From contig JAUQPL010000001.1 in the NCBI GenBank assembly GCA_030550395.1, forward strand, positions 379,795 to 443,794: a DNA stretch of 64,000 nucleotides. The letters run 5' to 3'. Within the stretch, counting starts at the first letter, position 1; every line of letters begins with the position of its first letter. Positions 51,405 to 60,362 of this stretch are shown here, piece by piece. The position numbers were made by a program, and so were the translations under genes. Under the pieces are notes generated by a model. That model did no database searches, had not been told where the DNA came from, and saw nothing but the letters and a program-made list of their open reading frames with translations. This DNA is from Bacteroidota bacterium (lineage in GTDB: Bacteria > Bacteroidota > Ignavibacteria > Kapaibacteriales > HRBIN21).

Positions 51405-54053
51405 ATGTACCCCGCCGAGCCATACCGCATCAAGACGGTAGAGCTCCGTCAGATGCTGACAGTAGAAGAACGAGGGCAAGCCCTGCGCCGCGCTCGATAT
51501 AACCCCTATCGGCTCTCCCAAGAAGAGGTCTTCATCGACATGAGCCACTTCCGTGGACTTCACGCAATGAGCGACCATCAATGGGCAGGGATGCTCATTG
51601 GTGACGAAGCCTATGCTGGTAGCCGGAACTTTCACCATCTTGAACAGGCTGCACGGACAGCATTTGGCACTGCATGGGTCATCCCAACGCACCGTGGACG
51701 GGGAGCATTGAATCTTCTGGCCCATGCTTTCTTCCAACCAGGTACTCTCGTGCTCCATGGACCACTGAGCCCAATTGAACGCTTCCACTTCCAGCGCTTT
51801 GGTGCAGAATTGCTTCCTATCCCTGTCTCCCAAACTCCTATCGGTATTGCGCCTGCGCCGTTAGCATTGGAACATCTCCCACAGAGGCCAGACTCGCTCC
51901 TCTTCTACTGGCGCCTCTCTCCCGAAGAGCTCGGTTTCCCGATGACAGACTTGCACGCTCTCTCCCAAGTCTTCACCCAGCTCTCAGAGCACGGCATCCG
52001 CATTCTCTGGAATGCCTCTGGTTGTTTCGCCCATTGCGCCCTACAATCTGTCCCCATCCCCCTACTCCACCATCTGGCGCGCTACTGTACCGTTGTCCTC
52101 TGGAATGCACGCGAAGACGGCTTTTCCCACACTGGTGCTCTCCTGTGTGGCCGTGACCCCACCGTCCTACAGACCCTTCAATCGCTCGTTGTGGTCTACG
52201 AAGGACTGCATACCTACGGAGGACTTGCCGGACGCGACATGGAAGCGCTTGCCCGTGGGTTGGAGGAAGCGCTGACTCATCCTGAACTCTTCCACCATCA
52301 CGCCACCGTCCGGAACTGGATACGGAAGGAACTCCGCCATCGTGGTTTTCACCTCAACGAAACGGAAAGCCTTTGGGGAGTCCATATTCCTGCATCGGAC
52401 TTCGGTCGGCAAGCACATATTGAAGACCTGGTCGCTTTAGCTGCCACACTCTACCTTCTCTCCGGTATCCGCATTGGGATCAACGCCCATCACCTTTGGC
52501 TGGCGCTCCCCTTACGCCGCTATGTCCTGGAAGACTTCGCCTATACACTTAGAGCACTCCAGTATCTCCGCCAGGTAGCCTCCGACATTCCACGTTTCCA
52601 GTCCGGAGGACAATTGAACGACTTCTGGTTCGAAGAGGCAGACTTCATCCCCCAGGGCACGTTGCCCTACGGCGAAGTATCTGCGCCCCCAACTCTGCCA
52701 CCCTATCGCACTAAGCATGTAGAACTCCTATGCCGGCGGAGCCGTGAAGAGCGCGCTCGCTCCCTTTGCCGTGCTGGCTACAATACCTTCCTCCTCCGCT
52801 CAGAGGATGTGTTCATTGATCTTCTCACCGACTCTGGGACAGCGGCACAGAGCGACCTTCAATGGGCAGCAATTCTCCAAGCACCCGAGCCCCTGAATCG
52901 GAGTACCGCCTGGGAAGTTTTCTCCGCTACCGTCTCCGAAGTCCTAGGCTTCCCCTTCGTCATCCCCACCCACCAAGGACGCGCCGCTGAACATATCCTC
53001 TCGCAGAGCCTTATCCGACCCGGACAATACGTACTCAACAACATGTACTTCACCACCACTCGGGAGCATCAAGAACGGGCCGGTGGCATCTTCGTTGACC
53101 TCATTGTCCCTCAAGCCCACAACCCCGAAGACCCCTACCCCTTCAAAGGCGACATGGACATTGAAGCTGTAGAAGCCTTCATCCGCCGCCATGGACCAAG
53201 CAGCATTGCCTATATCTGCCTGGAGATGAATGTAAACATGGCGGGTGGACAGCCGGTATCTCTGGAAGGAACACGGCGCTTGTCTGCCATCGCCCGTTAC
53301 TATGGTATTCCGCTCGTCTTCGATGCCACCCGTTGCGCCGAAAATGCTTATTTCATCCGCCAACGGGAAGAAGGACAGGCAGAGCGCCCTATTACTGAAA
53401 TTCTCCGAGAACTGATGAGCTACGCCGATGCTTTGACTTTCTCGGCGAAAAAAGATCCCCTGGTCAACATCGGGGGTTTCATTGCCGTACGCGAGGCAGC
53501 CCTGTATCGCCGTATGCTCACACTCCTCCGCCTGTTCGAAGGCGAACAATATACTGGCGGATTAGCTGCTCGTGACCTCTTAGCAATGGCGCAAGGACTT
53601 CGGGAGATGCTCTCCCTGGACTATCTCCGGTCTCGTATTGAGCAGGTACGGCAGTTAGGGGAAGCGCTCCTGGCCGAAGGCATCCCCATCGTCGTCCCTA
53701 TCGGAGGACATGCTGTCTACGTAGATGCTAAGCGCTTCCTCCCCCACATTCCACAAGCAGAGTTCCCTGCTCAACGGCTCGCAGCGGAACTATATCTTGA
53801 AAGCGGTGTTCGCTCAATGGAACGGGGAACCGTCTCTGCCGGACGCGATCCCCGGACAGGACATCACCGCTACCCTACGCTGGAGCTTGTCCGCCTCACG
53901 CTGCCCCGCCGAGTGTATACATCTGCTCACATCGCCACCGTCGTCGAAGGACTCCGTGCCGTATGGAAACGCCGCAAGGCAATCCGTGGCCTACGAATGA
54001 TCTACGAACCTCCAGTCCTCCGATTCTTTACCGCCCGCTTCGAACCCTTATAG
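51405..54053 (+). CDS. tpl: Tandem-fused tyrosine phenol-lyase (inactive N-unit plus catalytic C-unit)
   Basis: An 882-residue protein of two full-length tyrosine phenol-lyase units; normal TPL is about 456 residues and splits tyrosine to phenol, pyruvate and ammonia with PLP. The C-unit (about 432-882) keeps TDSGT, NNMYFTTTR, VFDATRCAENAYF, the PLP lysine in SAKKDPLVNIGG (Lys683), VRSMERGTVSAG (Arg807) and the final LRFFTARF. Arg in M-E-R-G and the F-F tail separate TPL from tryptophanase. The N-unit starts like TPL (MYPAEPYRIK) but reads NARED for S-G/A-K-K-D (Glu237), WNAS for D-A-T-R and HFRG for TDSG, so it cannot hold PLP. Yet it keeps GDEAYAGS (Tyr70) and TYGGLAGRDM (Tyr271), which the C-unit has lost (Leu497, Thr717). 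ATG 51405 is preferred to the TTG at 51393. Confidence 0.85.
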   Translation: MYPAEPYRIKTVELRQMLTVEERGQALRRARYNPYRLSQEEVFIDMSHFRGLHAMSDHQWAGMLIGDEAYAGSRNFHHLEQAARTAFGTAWVIPTHRGRGALNLLAHAFFQPGTLVLHGPLSPIERFHFQRFGAELLPIPVSQTPIGIAPAPLALEHLPQRPDSLLFYWRLSPEELGFPMTDLHALSQVFTQLSEHGIRILWNASGCFAHCALQSVPIPLLHHLARYCTVVLWNAREDGFSHTGALLCGRDPTVLQTLQSLVVVYEGLHTYGGLAGRDMEALARGLEEALTHPELFHHHATVRNWIRKELRHRGFHLNETESLWGVHIPASDFGRQAHIEDLVALAATLYLLSGIRIGINAHHLWLALPLRRYVLEDFAYTLRALQYLRQVASDIPRFQSGGQLNDFWFEEADFIPQGTLPYGEVSAPPTLPPYRTKHVELLCRRSREERARSLCRAGYNTFLLRSEDVFIDLLTDSGTAAQSDLQWAAILQAPEPLNRSTAWEVFSATVSEVLGFPFVIPTHQGRAAEHILSQSLIRPGQYVLNNMYFTTTREHQERAGGIFVDLIVPQAHNPEDPYPFKGDMDIEAVEAFIRRHGPSSIAYICLEMNVNMAGGQPVSLEGTRRLSAIARYYGIPLVFDATRCAENAYFIRQREEGQAERPITEILRELMSYADALTFSAKKDPLVNIGGFIAVREAALYRRMLTLLRLFEGEQYTGGLAARDLLAMAQGLREMLSLDYLRSRIEQVRQLGEALLAEGIPIVVPIGGHAVYVDAKRFLPHIPQAEFPAQRLAAELYLESGVRSMERGTVSAGRDPRTGHHRYPTLELVRLTLPRRVYTSAHIATVVEGLRAVWKRRKAIRGLRMIYEPPVLRFFTARFEPL

Positions 54054-54059
54054 AGCTGG

Positions 54060-55616
54060 CTATGAGGGAATCTCCAGCGAAACGATCCGCCGAACAACCT
54101 CGCCATCAGGGCCAACGGAGAGCACTCGGAGAAGCACCGCCTCTCCTGGCTTTCGCTGTCCCAGAAGGCGACGGAGCTCCGATGCAGAGCGAACAGGTGT
54201 ATTACCAACATGCGTAATGACATCACCTGAACGCAGCCCCCGCTCCCAGGCATAACTATAAGGAGTAACTCGGCGGACTTCCACCCCCTCCTCAATCTCA
54301 TAGCGAGACCGCGCCTGTTCTGAGAGAGCTCCAACACTGAAGCCCAACTTTTCCAAATCTACTGAACGCTCCTCTTCGACTGACTCCTCTCGCGACCCAT
54401 TTTCACTGACACGACTTATAGACGCTTGCTCATCCCGACGACGCAGGGTCACGCTTTTCTCCAGTCTTTTGCCATCCCGCCAAATAGTCAACCGAACAGT
54501 TTGCCCTGCTCGCCGTGTCACAACGAGTCCTTGAAGATGGTTCGGGCTCTTGACAGGAATACCATCAAACTCCAGGATGACATCGCCCTCCTTGATCCCT
54601 GCTCGCTCGGCCGCACCACCCTTCAGCACATTGGAGACAATTGCGCCCTGAGGCTTATCCAGCCCAAGTGCTTTTGCCGTCACATCATCCACCGGCTGGA
54701 TCTGTACACCGATATAGCCCCGGTCAATCTTTCCATCTTCCAACAGGTCCTCCACTACTGCCCGCACGATATCAACGGGGACGGCAAAGCCATAGCCTTG
54801 GTAAAAGCCCGTGGTTGTTGCAATCGCTGTGTTGATGCCAATGAGCGCTCCCTGGAGAGTAAAGAGCCCCCCACCACTGTTGCCAGGATTAATAGCGGCA
54901 TCCGTTTGGATGAAGTTCTCCACAGCATAGGGATCTCCACTGATGACTCCCAAGCCTCCACGCCCAACTGCGCTGACAATTCCGGCTGTCACCGTTGAGC
55001 GCAATCCAAAGGGATTGCCTACCGCTATAACCCACTCACCTACCTGGATGTCCTCCACATTACCAAAGTAAGCAGGCTTGAGACCTCGGGCATCAATCTT
55101 CAGCAATGCTAGATCCGTCAGTGGATCACGTCCCACAATCTTGGCCCGGTATTCCTTGCCTTCGTGTGTGATGACACGAATGTCCTCCTCCTTGGCCTTT
55201 TCTACCACATGATTATTCGTGACGATGTAGCCGTCCTCCGTGACAATCACGCCCGAGCCCTGTGCCCGCTGCGGTGGCGGGGTCAAACCTTCTGGAATTC
55301 GCTCCTCAAAGAAGCGGCGGAAGGGACCAAAGAACTCAAAGACCCTCCCTTCCTCTTCCCTTTCCCGCAGGACTCGGATACCCACCACCGAAGGCATAAC
55401 GGCATTAGCCACCTCGGTAAAGACACGGTTAAACTGGCGGACATTCTCACTAATTGAAATCGGTGGCTGCTTCGCTCCAAGGTGGACAGGCGATCGCGTC
55501 TGCGCCAAGACGGAACCGATCACATCCCCAGACCCCACATGGGAGACTAGAACGATGCCCAATACCATCCCAACGCTAATAAGGGCAATAGCTGCAAAAA
55601 GCGTGCGCCGATCCAT
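54060..55616 (-). CDS. degP: DegP/HtrA-type periplasmic serine protease
   Basis: A 518-residue Do-like protease that degrades or refolds damaged envelope proteins. It has an N-terminal membrane or signal helix (LFAAIALISVGMVLGIVLVS), then the trypsin-like domain with the triad His in IVTNNHVVEKA, Asp in DPLTDLALLKID and Ser in INPGNSGGGLF. Two PDZ domains follow, at about 285-380 (LKGGAAERAGIKEGDVILEF) and 430-515 (YAWERGLRSGDVITHVG). The protein is complete. It ends 6 bp from the convergent TPL gene. Confidence 0.94.
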   Translation of the reverse strand: MDRRTLFAAIALISVGMVLGIVLVSHVGSGDVIGSVLAQTRSPVHLGAKQPPISISENVRQFNRVFTEVANAVMPSVVGIRVLREREEEGRVFEFFGPFRRFFEERIPEGLTPPPQRAQGSGVIVTEDGYIVTNNHVVEKAKEEDIRVITHEGKEYRAKIVGRDPLTDLALLKIDARGLKPAYFGNVEDIQVGEWVIAVGNPFGLRSTVTAGIVSAVGRGGLGVISGDPYAVENFIQTDAAINPGNSGGGLFTLQGALIGINTAIATTTGFYQGYGFAVPVDIVRAVVEDLLEDGKIDRGYIGVQIQPVDDVTAKALGLDKPQGAIVSNVLKGGAAERAGIKEGDVILEFDGIPVKSPNHLQGLVVTRRAGQTVRLTIWRDGKRLEKSVTLRRRDEQASISRVSENGSREESVEEERSVDLEKLGFSVGALSEQARSRYEIEEGVEVRRVTPYSYAWERGLRSGDVITHVGNTPVRSASELRRLLGQRKPGEAVLLRVLSVGPDGEVVRRIVSLEIPS

Positions 55617-55689
55617 CTTCTGCTTCCACCAAAGGGTGGGACAACTTCATCAGGTCCTGCCTTTAGACGAAGATTCACACACCGTCGTA

Positions 55690-56517
55690 TTAAGGGTTCC
55701 CTTTCAACACGAGGAAAAGGAGCGCCCCAAGTAGGATAACCCCAAAGAGCAGGAAGGCAAGCAGTAGCTGCTTCTCCAAATGCGCCATCCTCCCACTCAC
55801 CCGCTGCAGCTCGTTTCGGAGACGGGTGATGACAACCTCCTCCTGCTGTGCCACAACTACTGGCATCTCGGGCGGCGGAGCTCGTTCGGTGAGAGAACGT
55901 TCTAACTGGACCACCAGAGTAGCAAGCTCTGTTACCTGATGCTCCAGCGGTTGAAGGCGAAGTTCAACACTCTGGAGTGCCTGCTGTCGGAGCTGGGTTG
56001 GGTCGAGCTCCTCCCGCAAGGACTTTATCTGCTGTCGGAGTTCGCTCACATCACGCTGGCAGAGAAGACGAATTACATGGAGTCGCTGCTCCACATTCTG
56101 CAGTCCTTCCTGGAGATTTCGCAGCAGGAGAGCAACTTTCTGCTCTGTACTACGCACCTTGAGCTCTGCCTGAGCCAGTGCCTCGGCAACCTGCCCAGCG
56201 AAGTGCTCGGGAAGTTGCACGACTTGGCGTAACATCTCCTCAACCTGGTCTACCCGAGTGATAATATCCCGTAATGCCGCTACCCGCTCAGTAAGCCGGG
56301 ATACCGTTTCCTCGATTTGACGGCGAAACTGTTGAATGAGGAGCTCCCGCTGCTGATGAAAATGCTCCACTTCAGTAAGCAATTGCTCGCGCTGACGTTG
56401 AAGCTGCTGGAGTAGCTCCTCCACACGAGAGAAAGCTTCTGCGTAAGCTTGTGCTTGCTGCCGAATGGTGTCAAAGAGAGCAACAATCTCAGCGCTCAGC
56501 GCTTTGCTTTCCGCCAT
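55690..56517 (-). CDS. Coiled-coil protein with C-terminal membrane anchor
   Basis: A 275-residue protein with no recognised family. Residues 5-235 are almost continuous predicted coiled coil, very rich in Gln, Glu, Leu and Arg (RQREQLLTEVEHFHQQRELL, RLRNELQRVSGRMAHLEKQ). A final hydrophobic helix (LLLAFLLFGVILLGALLFLV) sits about 25 residues before the end. This tail-anchored shape would place a long rod in the cytoplasm, attached to the inner membrane. Its start overlaps the end of the small gene upstream by 22 bp, so the two are coupled. The DegP gene follows after a 73-bp gap. Confidence 0.75.
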   Translation of the reverse strand: MAESKALSAEIVALFDTIRQQAQAYAEAFSRVEELLQQLQRQREQLLTEVEHFHQQRELLIQQFRRQIEETVSRLTERVAALRDIITRVDQVEEMLRQVVQLPEHFAGQVAEALAQAELKVRSTEQKVALLLRNLQEGLQNVEQRLHVIRLLCQRDVSELRQQIKSLREELDPTQLRQQALQSVELRLQPLEHQVTELATLVVQLERSLTERAPPPEMPVVVAQQEEVVITRLRNELQRVSGRMAHLEKQLLLAFLLFGVILLGALLFLVLKGNP

Positions 56518-56786
56518 GGACGTGTGTACTCCAGAAAGTAGCTTAGCGCCTCGGAAAGTTCCCGGAGTAAGTCCCGCTCTAATCCCGGAACGGGTCTAGG
56601 CGAGCACCGGAGTAAGATCTCGTACATGTCATGCCGAAATCGTTCGTCTTTCTGTAAGAGCTCGGCACAATGTTCATGCAAAAACTCATACAGTATACCC
56701 TCTTCAGCCAGTTCCTCGTAAAAGCGCCGGGGAACGGCTCGACGGAAGTACCACTGCTGGAGCCATCCCGACTGTCGCTCCGCCAT
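56496..56786 (-). CDS. Small helical protein of unknown function
   Basis: A 96-residue protein. The ORF-track start at 56873 runs into the Rel gene on the other strand; ATG 56786 (MAERQSGWLQQWYF) is more likely. The composition is charged and aromatic, mostly helical (RRFYEELAEEGILYEFLHEH, ERDLLRELSEALSYFLEYTR). It has no signal peptide or metal motif. It is coupled to the coiled-coil membrane protein by a 22-bp overlap and may be its partner. It is divergent from rel by 57 bp. Confidence 0.6.
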   Translation of the reverse strand: MAERQSGWLQQWYFRRAVPRRFYEELAEEGILYEFLHEHCAELLQKDERFRHDMYEILLRCSPRPVPGLERDLLRELSEALSYFLEYTRPWRKAKR

Positions 56787-56843
56787 TGGGATTCGGTCAC
56801 TGTACCGCAAGGAGTATCGGACGTTTACCAGCAAACCTAAGTA

Positions 56844-59066
56844 ATGGCAGTATCTGTTACCCATATCACGCAAATTTCATCCGAAAGCCTCCTGGAATCC
56901 CTTCTGGCGGATTGCCGCTCCTTTCTACCCCGCTGCGACGAACAGCTCGTCCGGAAAGCCTTCCACTTCTGTGTTGAAGCGCACAAAGAGAGCGTACGCG
57001 CCTCTGGGGAACCGTACTACACGCACCCGGTGGAAGTTGCCCGTATCGTTGCACGAGACATCGCTCTCGATGATATCTCGGTTGCAGCAGCGCTATTGCA
57101 CGATGTGATTGAGGACACAGACTTCACCCTGCAGGACATTCAAGCCGAATTCGGAAGCACCATTGCCGATATCGTGGACAGCGTCACAAAAATTAGCGGG
57201 ATTGCGGAGAACCAGACCATTACCACGGCGGAGACGTACCGTAAGCTGCTCCTGTCCCTCATCCGAGACGTTCGTGCTATCCTTGTTAAGCTTGCGGACC
57301 GGCTCCACAATATGCGTACCATTGAGGCATTACCACCGGAGCGGCGAATTCAAATCGCCCGTGAAACATTGGACATTTACGCCCCCTTTGCCCACCGCCT
57401 CGGCTTGGCAAATCTCAAGTGGGAGTTAGAAGACCTCGCCTTCAAAGTCCTCAACCCCGAAGCTTACTTCTCCCTTGCTCAAGCTCTCCAGGAAAGCCGC
57501 GTCGAACGCGAGGCCTATATCCAAAAAGTCATATCCCCAATTGAACGCCACCTTCGGCAACACGGTCTCCGCTTTGAAATTACTGGCCGCCCCAAAAATC
57601 TGTACTCCATCTACCAAAAAACCGTCGTCCGGGGTAAACCGTTGGAAGAGATCTACGACCTCTTCGCCATCCGCATCATCCTGGACACCGAAGACAGTAA
57701 CGAGTGCTATTTTGCCTATGGGTTAGTCACCCAATTGTTCACTCCTATTCCTGAGCGCTTCAAAGACTTCATTGCCGTGCCGAAGAAGAACGGCTACCGT
57801 TCGCTCCACACGACGGTGATTGGTCCGGAAGGACGCCCCGTAGAAATTCAAATTCGCACCCGTTCCATGCACGAAATCGCCGAGCGAGGAGTTGCTGCCC
57901 ACTTCCGCTACAAAGCTGCCCAAGGAGTTGCTCCTGCCTGGAATGACGATCCCGAGCTGGAGGAATGGATCCAGTGGGTCCGTGAGCTATTTGAGAAACG
58001 CTCTCGCGAGGAAGCCGCTCAGGAATTCCTGGAAAGCCTCCCTCTGAACCTTTACCAAGACGAAATCTACGTCTTCACCCCCAAAGGGGAGCTCAAGCGG
58101 CTGCCTAAAGGCGCAACACCATTGGATTTTGCCTTCGCTATCCATACCGAGATTGGCCACCACTGCATTGGCGCAAAGGTCAATGGACGGATTGTTCCGC
58201 TCACCTATAAGCTGCAAACCGGTGACCAGGTAGAGATTCTTACCTCCAAACATCAAGCTCCCAGTCGGGATTGGGAACATATCGTCGTCACCCACAAGGC
58301 AAAGTCATACATCCGTCGCTACCTCAACGAGCAGAGGCGCTTGAAGCAACAGGAAGGACAACAGGCGTTGGAAAAGCGCCTCCGAAAGCTGCATCTGGCT
58401 GTTTCCGATGAGGAACTGGAACGGGTCGCTCGAGCACTCAAGTACGAAAACCGGGCTGCTCTCTTCTATGCCATCGGGATTGGCACAATCAGTCCGGAAT
58501 TGGTCATTAACCTCTTGCGACGCGACAGTTCTGCCTCCCCGGAGGCATCATCCTCCTGCTTGCCATCACTGGAACAGGTTGCCGAAATCGCTCGCCAGCA
58601 AGCAAGTGGGGTTGAAATCGTAGGGACTCCAACCGATGGCACCCCGCTCCTTTATTCGTACGCCCGCTGCTGCAACCCAATTCCCGGCGACGAGATCGTC
58701 GGGATCATCACCATTGGAAGCGGTCTACGTGTCCACCGACAGACATGCAAAACCATCCAAGACATGCTGCAGAATAACCATCCCCGCTTGGTTCCCCTTC
58801 GCTGGGGCAATGTCGCAGGGGAAGAGTTTATCGCTGCCCTCCGTATTACCGGGGACGACCGCCCCGGCATGCTCCACGACATTACCAAAGCAATTGTCGC
58901 TTGCGACCGGACGAATATCCGCAGTGTAAACATCGACAGCTACGGAGGTCTCTTCGAAGGGGTTGTCACCCTCTACGTCCGAAACACCGAACACTTAGGA
59001 CGCATCATAGAAAAGTTGCGCAAGATCCATGGTGTCCACACTGTGGTCCGTTTCGAGAGTCCTTAG
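56844..59066 (+). CDS. rel: RelA/SpoT-family (p)ppGpp synthetase/hydrolase
   Basis: A 740-residue bifunctional stringent-response enzyme. The hydrolase HD domain (about 45-200) has YYTHPVEVARI and the metal site LLHDVIEDTDFT, so hydrolase activity should be intact, with VKLADRLHNMRT following. The synthetase domain (about 230-360) has GRPKNLYSIYQK, DLFAIRIIL and KKNGYRSLHTTVIGPEG. A TGS domain (YVFTPKGELKRLPKGATPLD) and a C-terminal ACT domain (RPGMLHDITKAIV) complete it. Its TAG shares bases with the TAA of the convergent gene (59063). Confidence 0.96.
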   Translation: MAVSVTHITQISSESLLESLLADCRSFLPRCDEQLVRKAFHFCVEAHKESVRASGEPYYTHPVEVARIVARDIALDDISVAAALLHDVIEDTDFTLQDIQAEFGSTIADIVDSVTKISGIAENQTITTAETYRKLLLSLIRDVRAILVKLADRLHNMRTIEALPPERRIQIARETLDIYAPFAHRLGLANLKWELEDLAFKVLNPEAYFSLAQALQESRVEREAYIQKVISPIERHLRQHGLRFEITGRPKNLYSIYQKTVVRGKPLEEIYDLFAIRIILDTEDSNECYFAYGLVTQLFTPIPERFKDFIAVPKKNGYRSLHTTVIGPEGRPVEIQIRTRSMHEIAERGVAAHFRYKAAQGVAPAWNDDPELEEWIQWVRELFEKRSREEAAQEFLESLPLNLYQDEIYVFTPKGELKRLPKGATPLDFAFAIHTEIGHHCIGAKVNGRIVPLTYKLQTGDQVEILTSKHQAPSRDWEHIVVTHKAKSYIRRYLNEQRRLKQQEGQQALEKRLRKLHLAVSDEELERVARALKYENRAALFYAIGIGTISPELVINLLRRDSSASPEASSSCLPSLEQVAEIARQQASGVEIVGTPTDGTPLLYSYARCCNPIPGDEIVGIITIGSGLRVHRQTCKTIQDMLQNNHPRLVPLRWGNVAGEEFIAALRITGDDRPGMLHDITKAIVACDRTNIRSVNIDSYGGLFEGVVTLYVRNTEHLGRIIEKLRKIHGVHTVVRFESP

Positions 59067-60316
59067 GTCTTGAGCTTCTTTTTACGCGCGGCAGGGAACA
59101 GCACATTGTTGAGAATCAAGCGATAGCCCGGTGAATTGGGGTACAACGAGAGATCGGTCGGTGGATCTCCAACAGCATGCTGGTAATCCTCCGGATCATG
59201 TCCGCCGTACCAGGCGAACATACCCCGTCCGACAGAACCGTAGATGTACTTGACCTCGTCAGTCCCTTCCCGCTTGGCTAACACCACCACCGAAGGTTTT
59301 AGCAACCCTTCCCGAAACGCTGTTGTCTGCCCTAAGAACCCGTGAATAACATTGACATGGCACTGTGTCAACATGGTTGGTACGGGATCATACCGGGCGG
59401 AGAACTCAAATAAGGTAAAGTAATCCGTGCTGGGATCGGCCAACCCCGTCGGTCCGACGTCAATATTGGAAAATTCGTACACGTACGGATTCATCTCCAG
59501 CGTGAAGTTGTGAAAGGCAAACGTACGGGAGAAGTCTAGCTTTTGATTTGCCGCAGGATCGGCGGGATCGCCATCGAACATCTCCGCACAGATATCCACA
59601 TTGCGGGCGGCCAGAGCAATATCGTACGTGTCCGTTGCGCTGCACATAGCGAACATGAAACCCCCGTTGAGGACATACTCTCGGATGGCTTCCACGACAG
59701 CTTTTTTGAGCTCGGATACCTTTTGAAATCCCAGCTTCCGCGCCGTTGCTTCCTGCAGAGCCACCTGTTGCTGGTACCAGGTTGTATGTCCAAACGCTGC
59801 CCAGAATTTACCGTATTGCCCAGTAAAATCTTCGTGATGCAAGTGCAGCCAGTCGTACTCCTGCAGTTTACCAGCGAGCACTTCTTCATCCCAGACCTTG
59901 TCATACGGGATTTGCGCGTATTCCAGCACTAATTGAACGGCGTCATCCCACGGCTTTGCCGTAGGCATGACATAGACAGCAAGCCGGGGAGCTCGCTCCA
60001 GGCGCACAACGTCCATGTTTGCCTCGGGACTCTGCACCTCAGCGTAAATCTGAGCTGCCTCCGCCGCCGACAGTACCTCAAAGGAAACCCCTCGGGTACG
60101 GCATTCCAGAGCGACCTCGGGGACATACTCCATAAGGAATGACCCCCCTCGGTAGTTCAAGAGCCAATCGACCCACCGCCCTTGCTGCAGATTCCAATAT
60201 ACAACCCCATAAGCCTTTAGGTGATTTGCCTGCGCCAAATCCATCGGGATCAGTAATTTCTGCTGTGCCCATGTACTGCCGATCGCTGCAAGCCAGAGCA
60301 ACCACAGCCATTTCAT
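59063..60316 (-). CDS. Exported conserved protein, Bacteroidota family often mislabelled asparagine synthetase B
   Basis: A 417-residue exported protein. ATG 60316 (MKWLWLLWLAAIGSTWAQ) gives a signal peptide; the ORF track starts 99 bases earlier. Sequence landmarks are LLNYRGGSFLMEYVP, KPWDDAVQLVLEYAQIPYDKV, LHLHHEDFTGQYGKFWAAFG, GGFMFAMCSATDTYDIALAA and WYGGHDPEDYQH...NSPGYRLILNNVLFP. I recall closely similar proteins in many Bacteroidota, annotated as asparagine synthetase B, but this one has no AsnB ATP-pyrophosphatase or N-terminal Cys nucleophile. The G-G-F-M-F-A-M-C-S-A-T-D stretch resembles the nucleophile elbow of a class I glutamine-amidotransferase-like fold. Function is unknown. 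Confidence 0.78.
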   Translation of the reverse strand: MKWLWLLWLAAIGSTWAQQKLLIPMDLAQANHLKAYGVVYWNLQQGRWVDWLLNYRGGSFLMEYVPEVALECRTRGVSFEVLSAAEAAQIYAEVQSPEANMDVVRLERAPRLAVYVMPTAKPWDDAVQLVLEYAQIPYDKVWDEEVLAGKLQEYDWLHLHHEDFTGQYGKFWAAFGHTTWYQQQVALQEATARKLGFQKVSELKKAVVEAIREYVLNGGFMFAMCSATDTYDIALAARNVDICAEMFDGDPADPAANQKLDFSRTFAFHNFTLEMNPYVYEFSNIDVGPTGLADPSTDYFTLFEFSARYDPVPTMLTQCHVNVIHGFLGQTTAFREGLLKPSVVVLAKREGTDEVKYIYGSVGRGMFAWYGGHDPEDYQHAVGDPPTDLSLYPNSPGYRLILNNVLFPAARKKKLKT

Positions 60317-60362
60317 GGGCTTCCCCCCAATCGCATTGACTACTACTGGAGAAAGACGCAGT

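Noticed and set aside
51405-54053. Calling the double-length gene a tryptophanase
   Set aside because: The C-unit has the tyrosine phenol-lyase details VRSMERG and LRFFTARF; tryptophanase has no Arg in that position. A tryptophanase-like substrate range is still possible but less likely.
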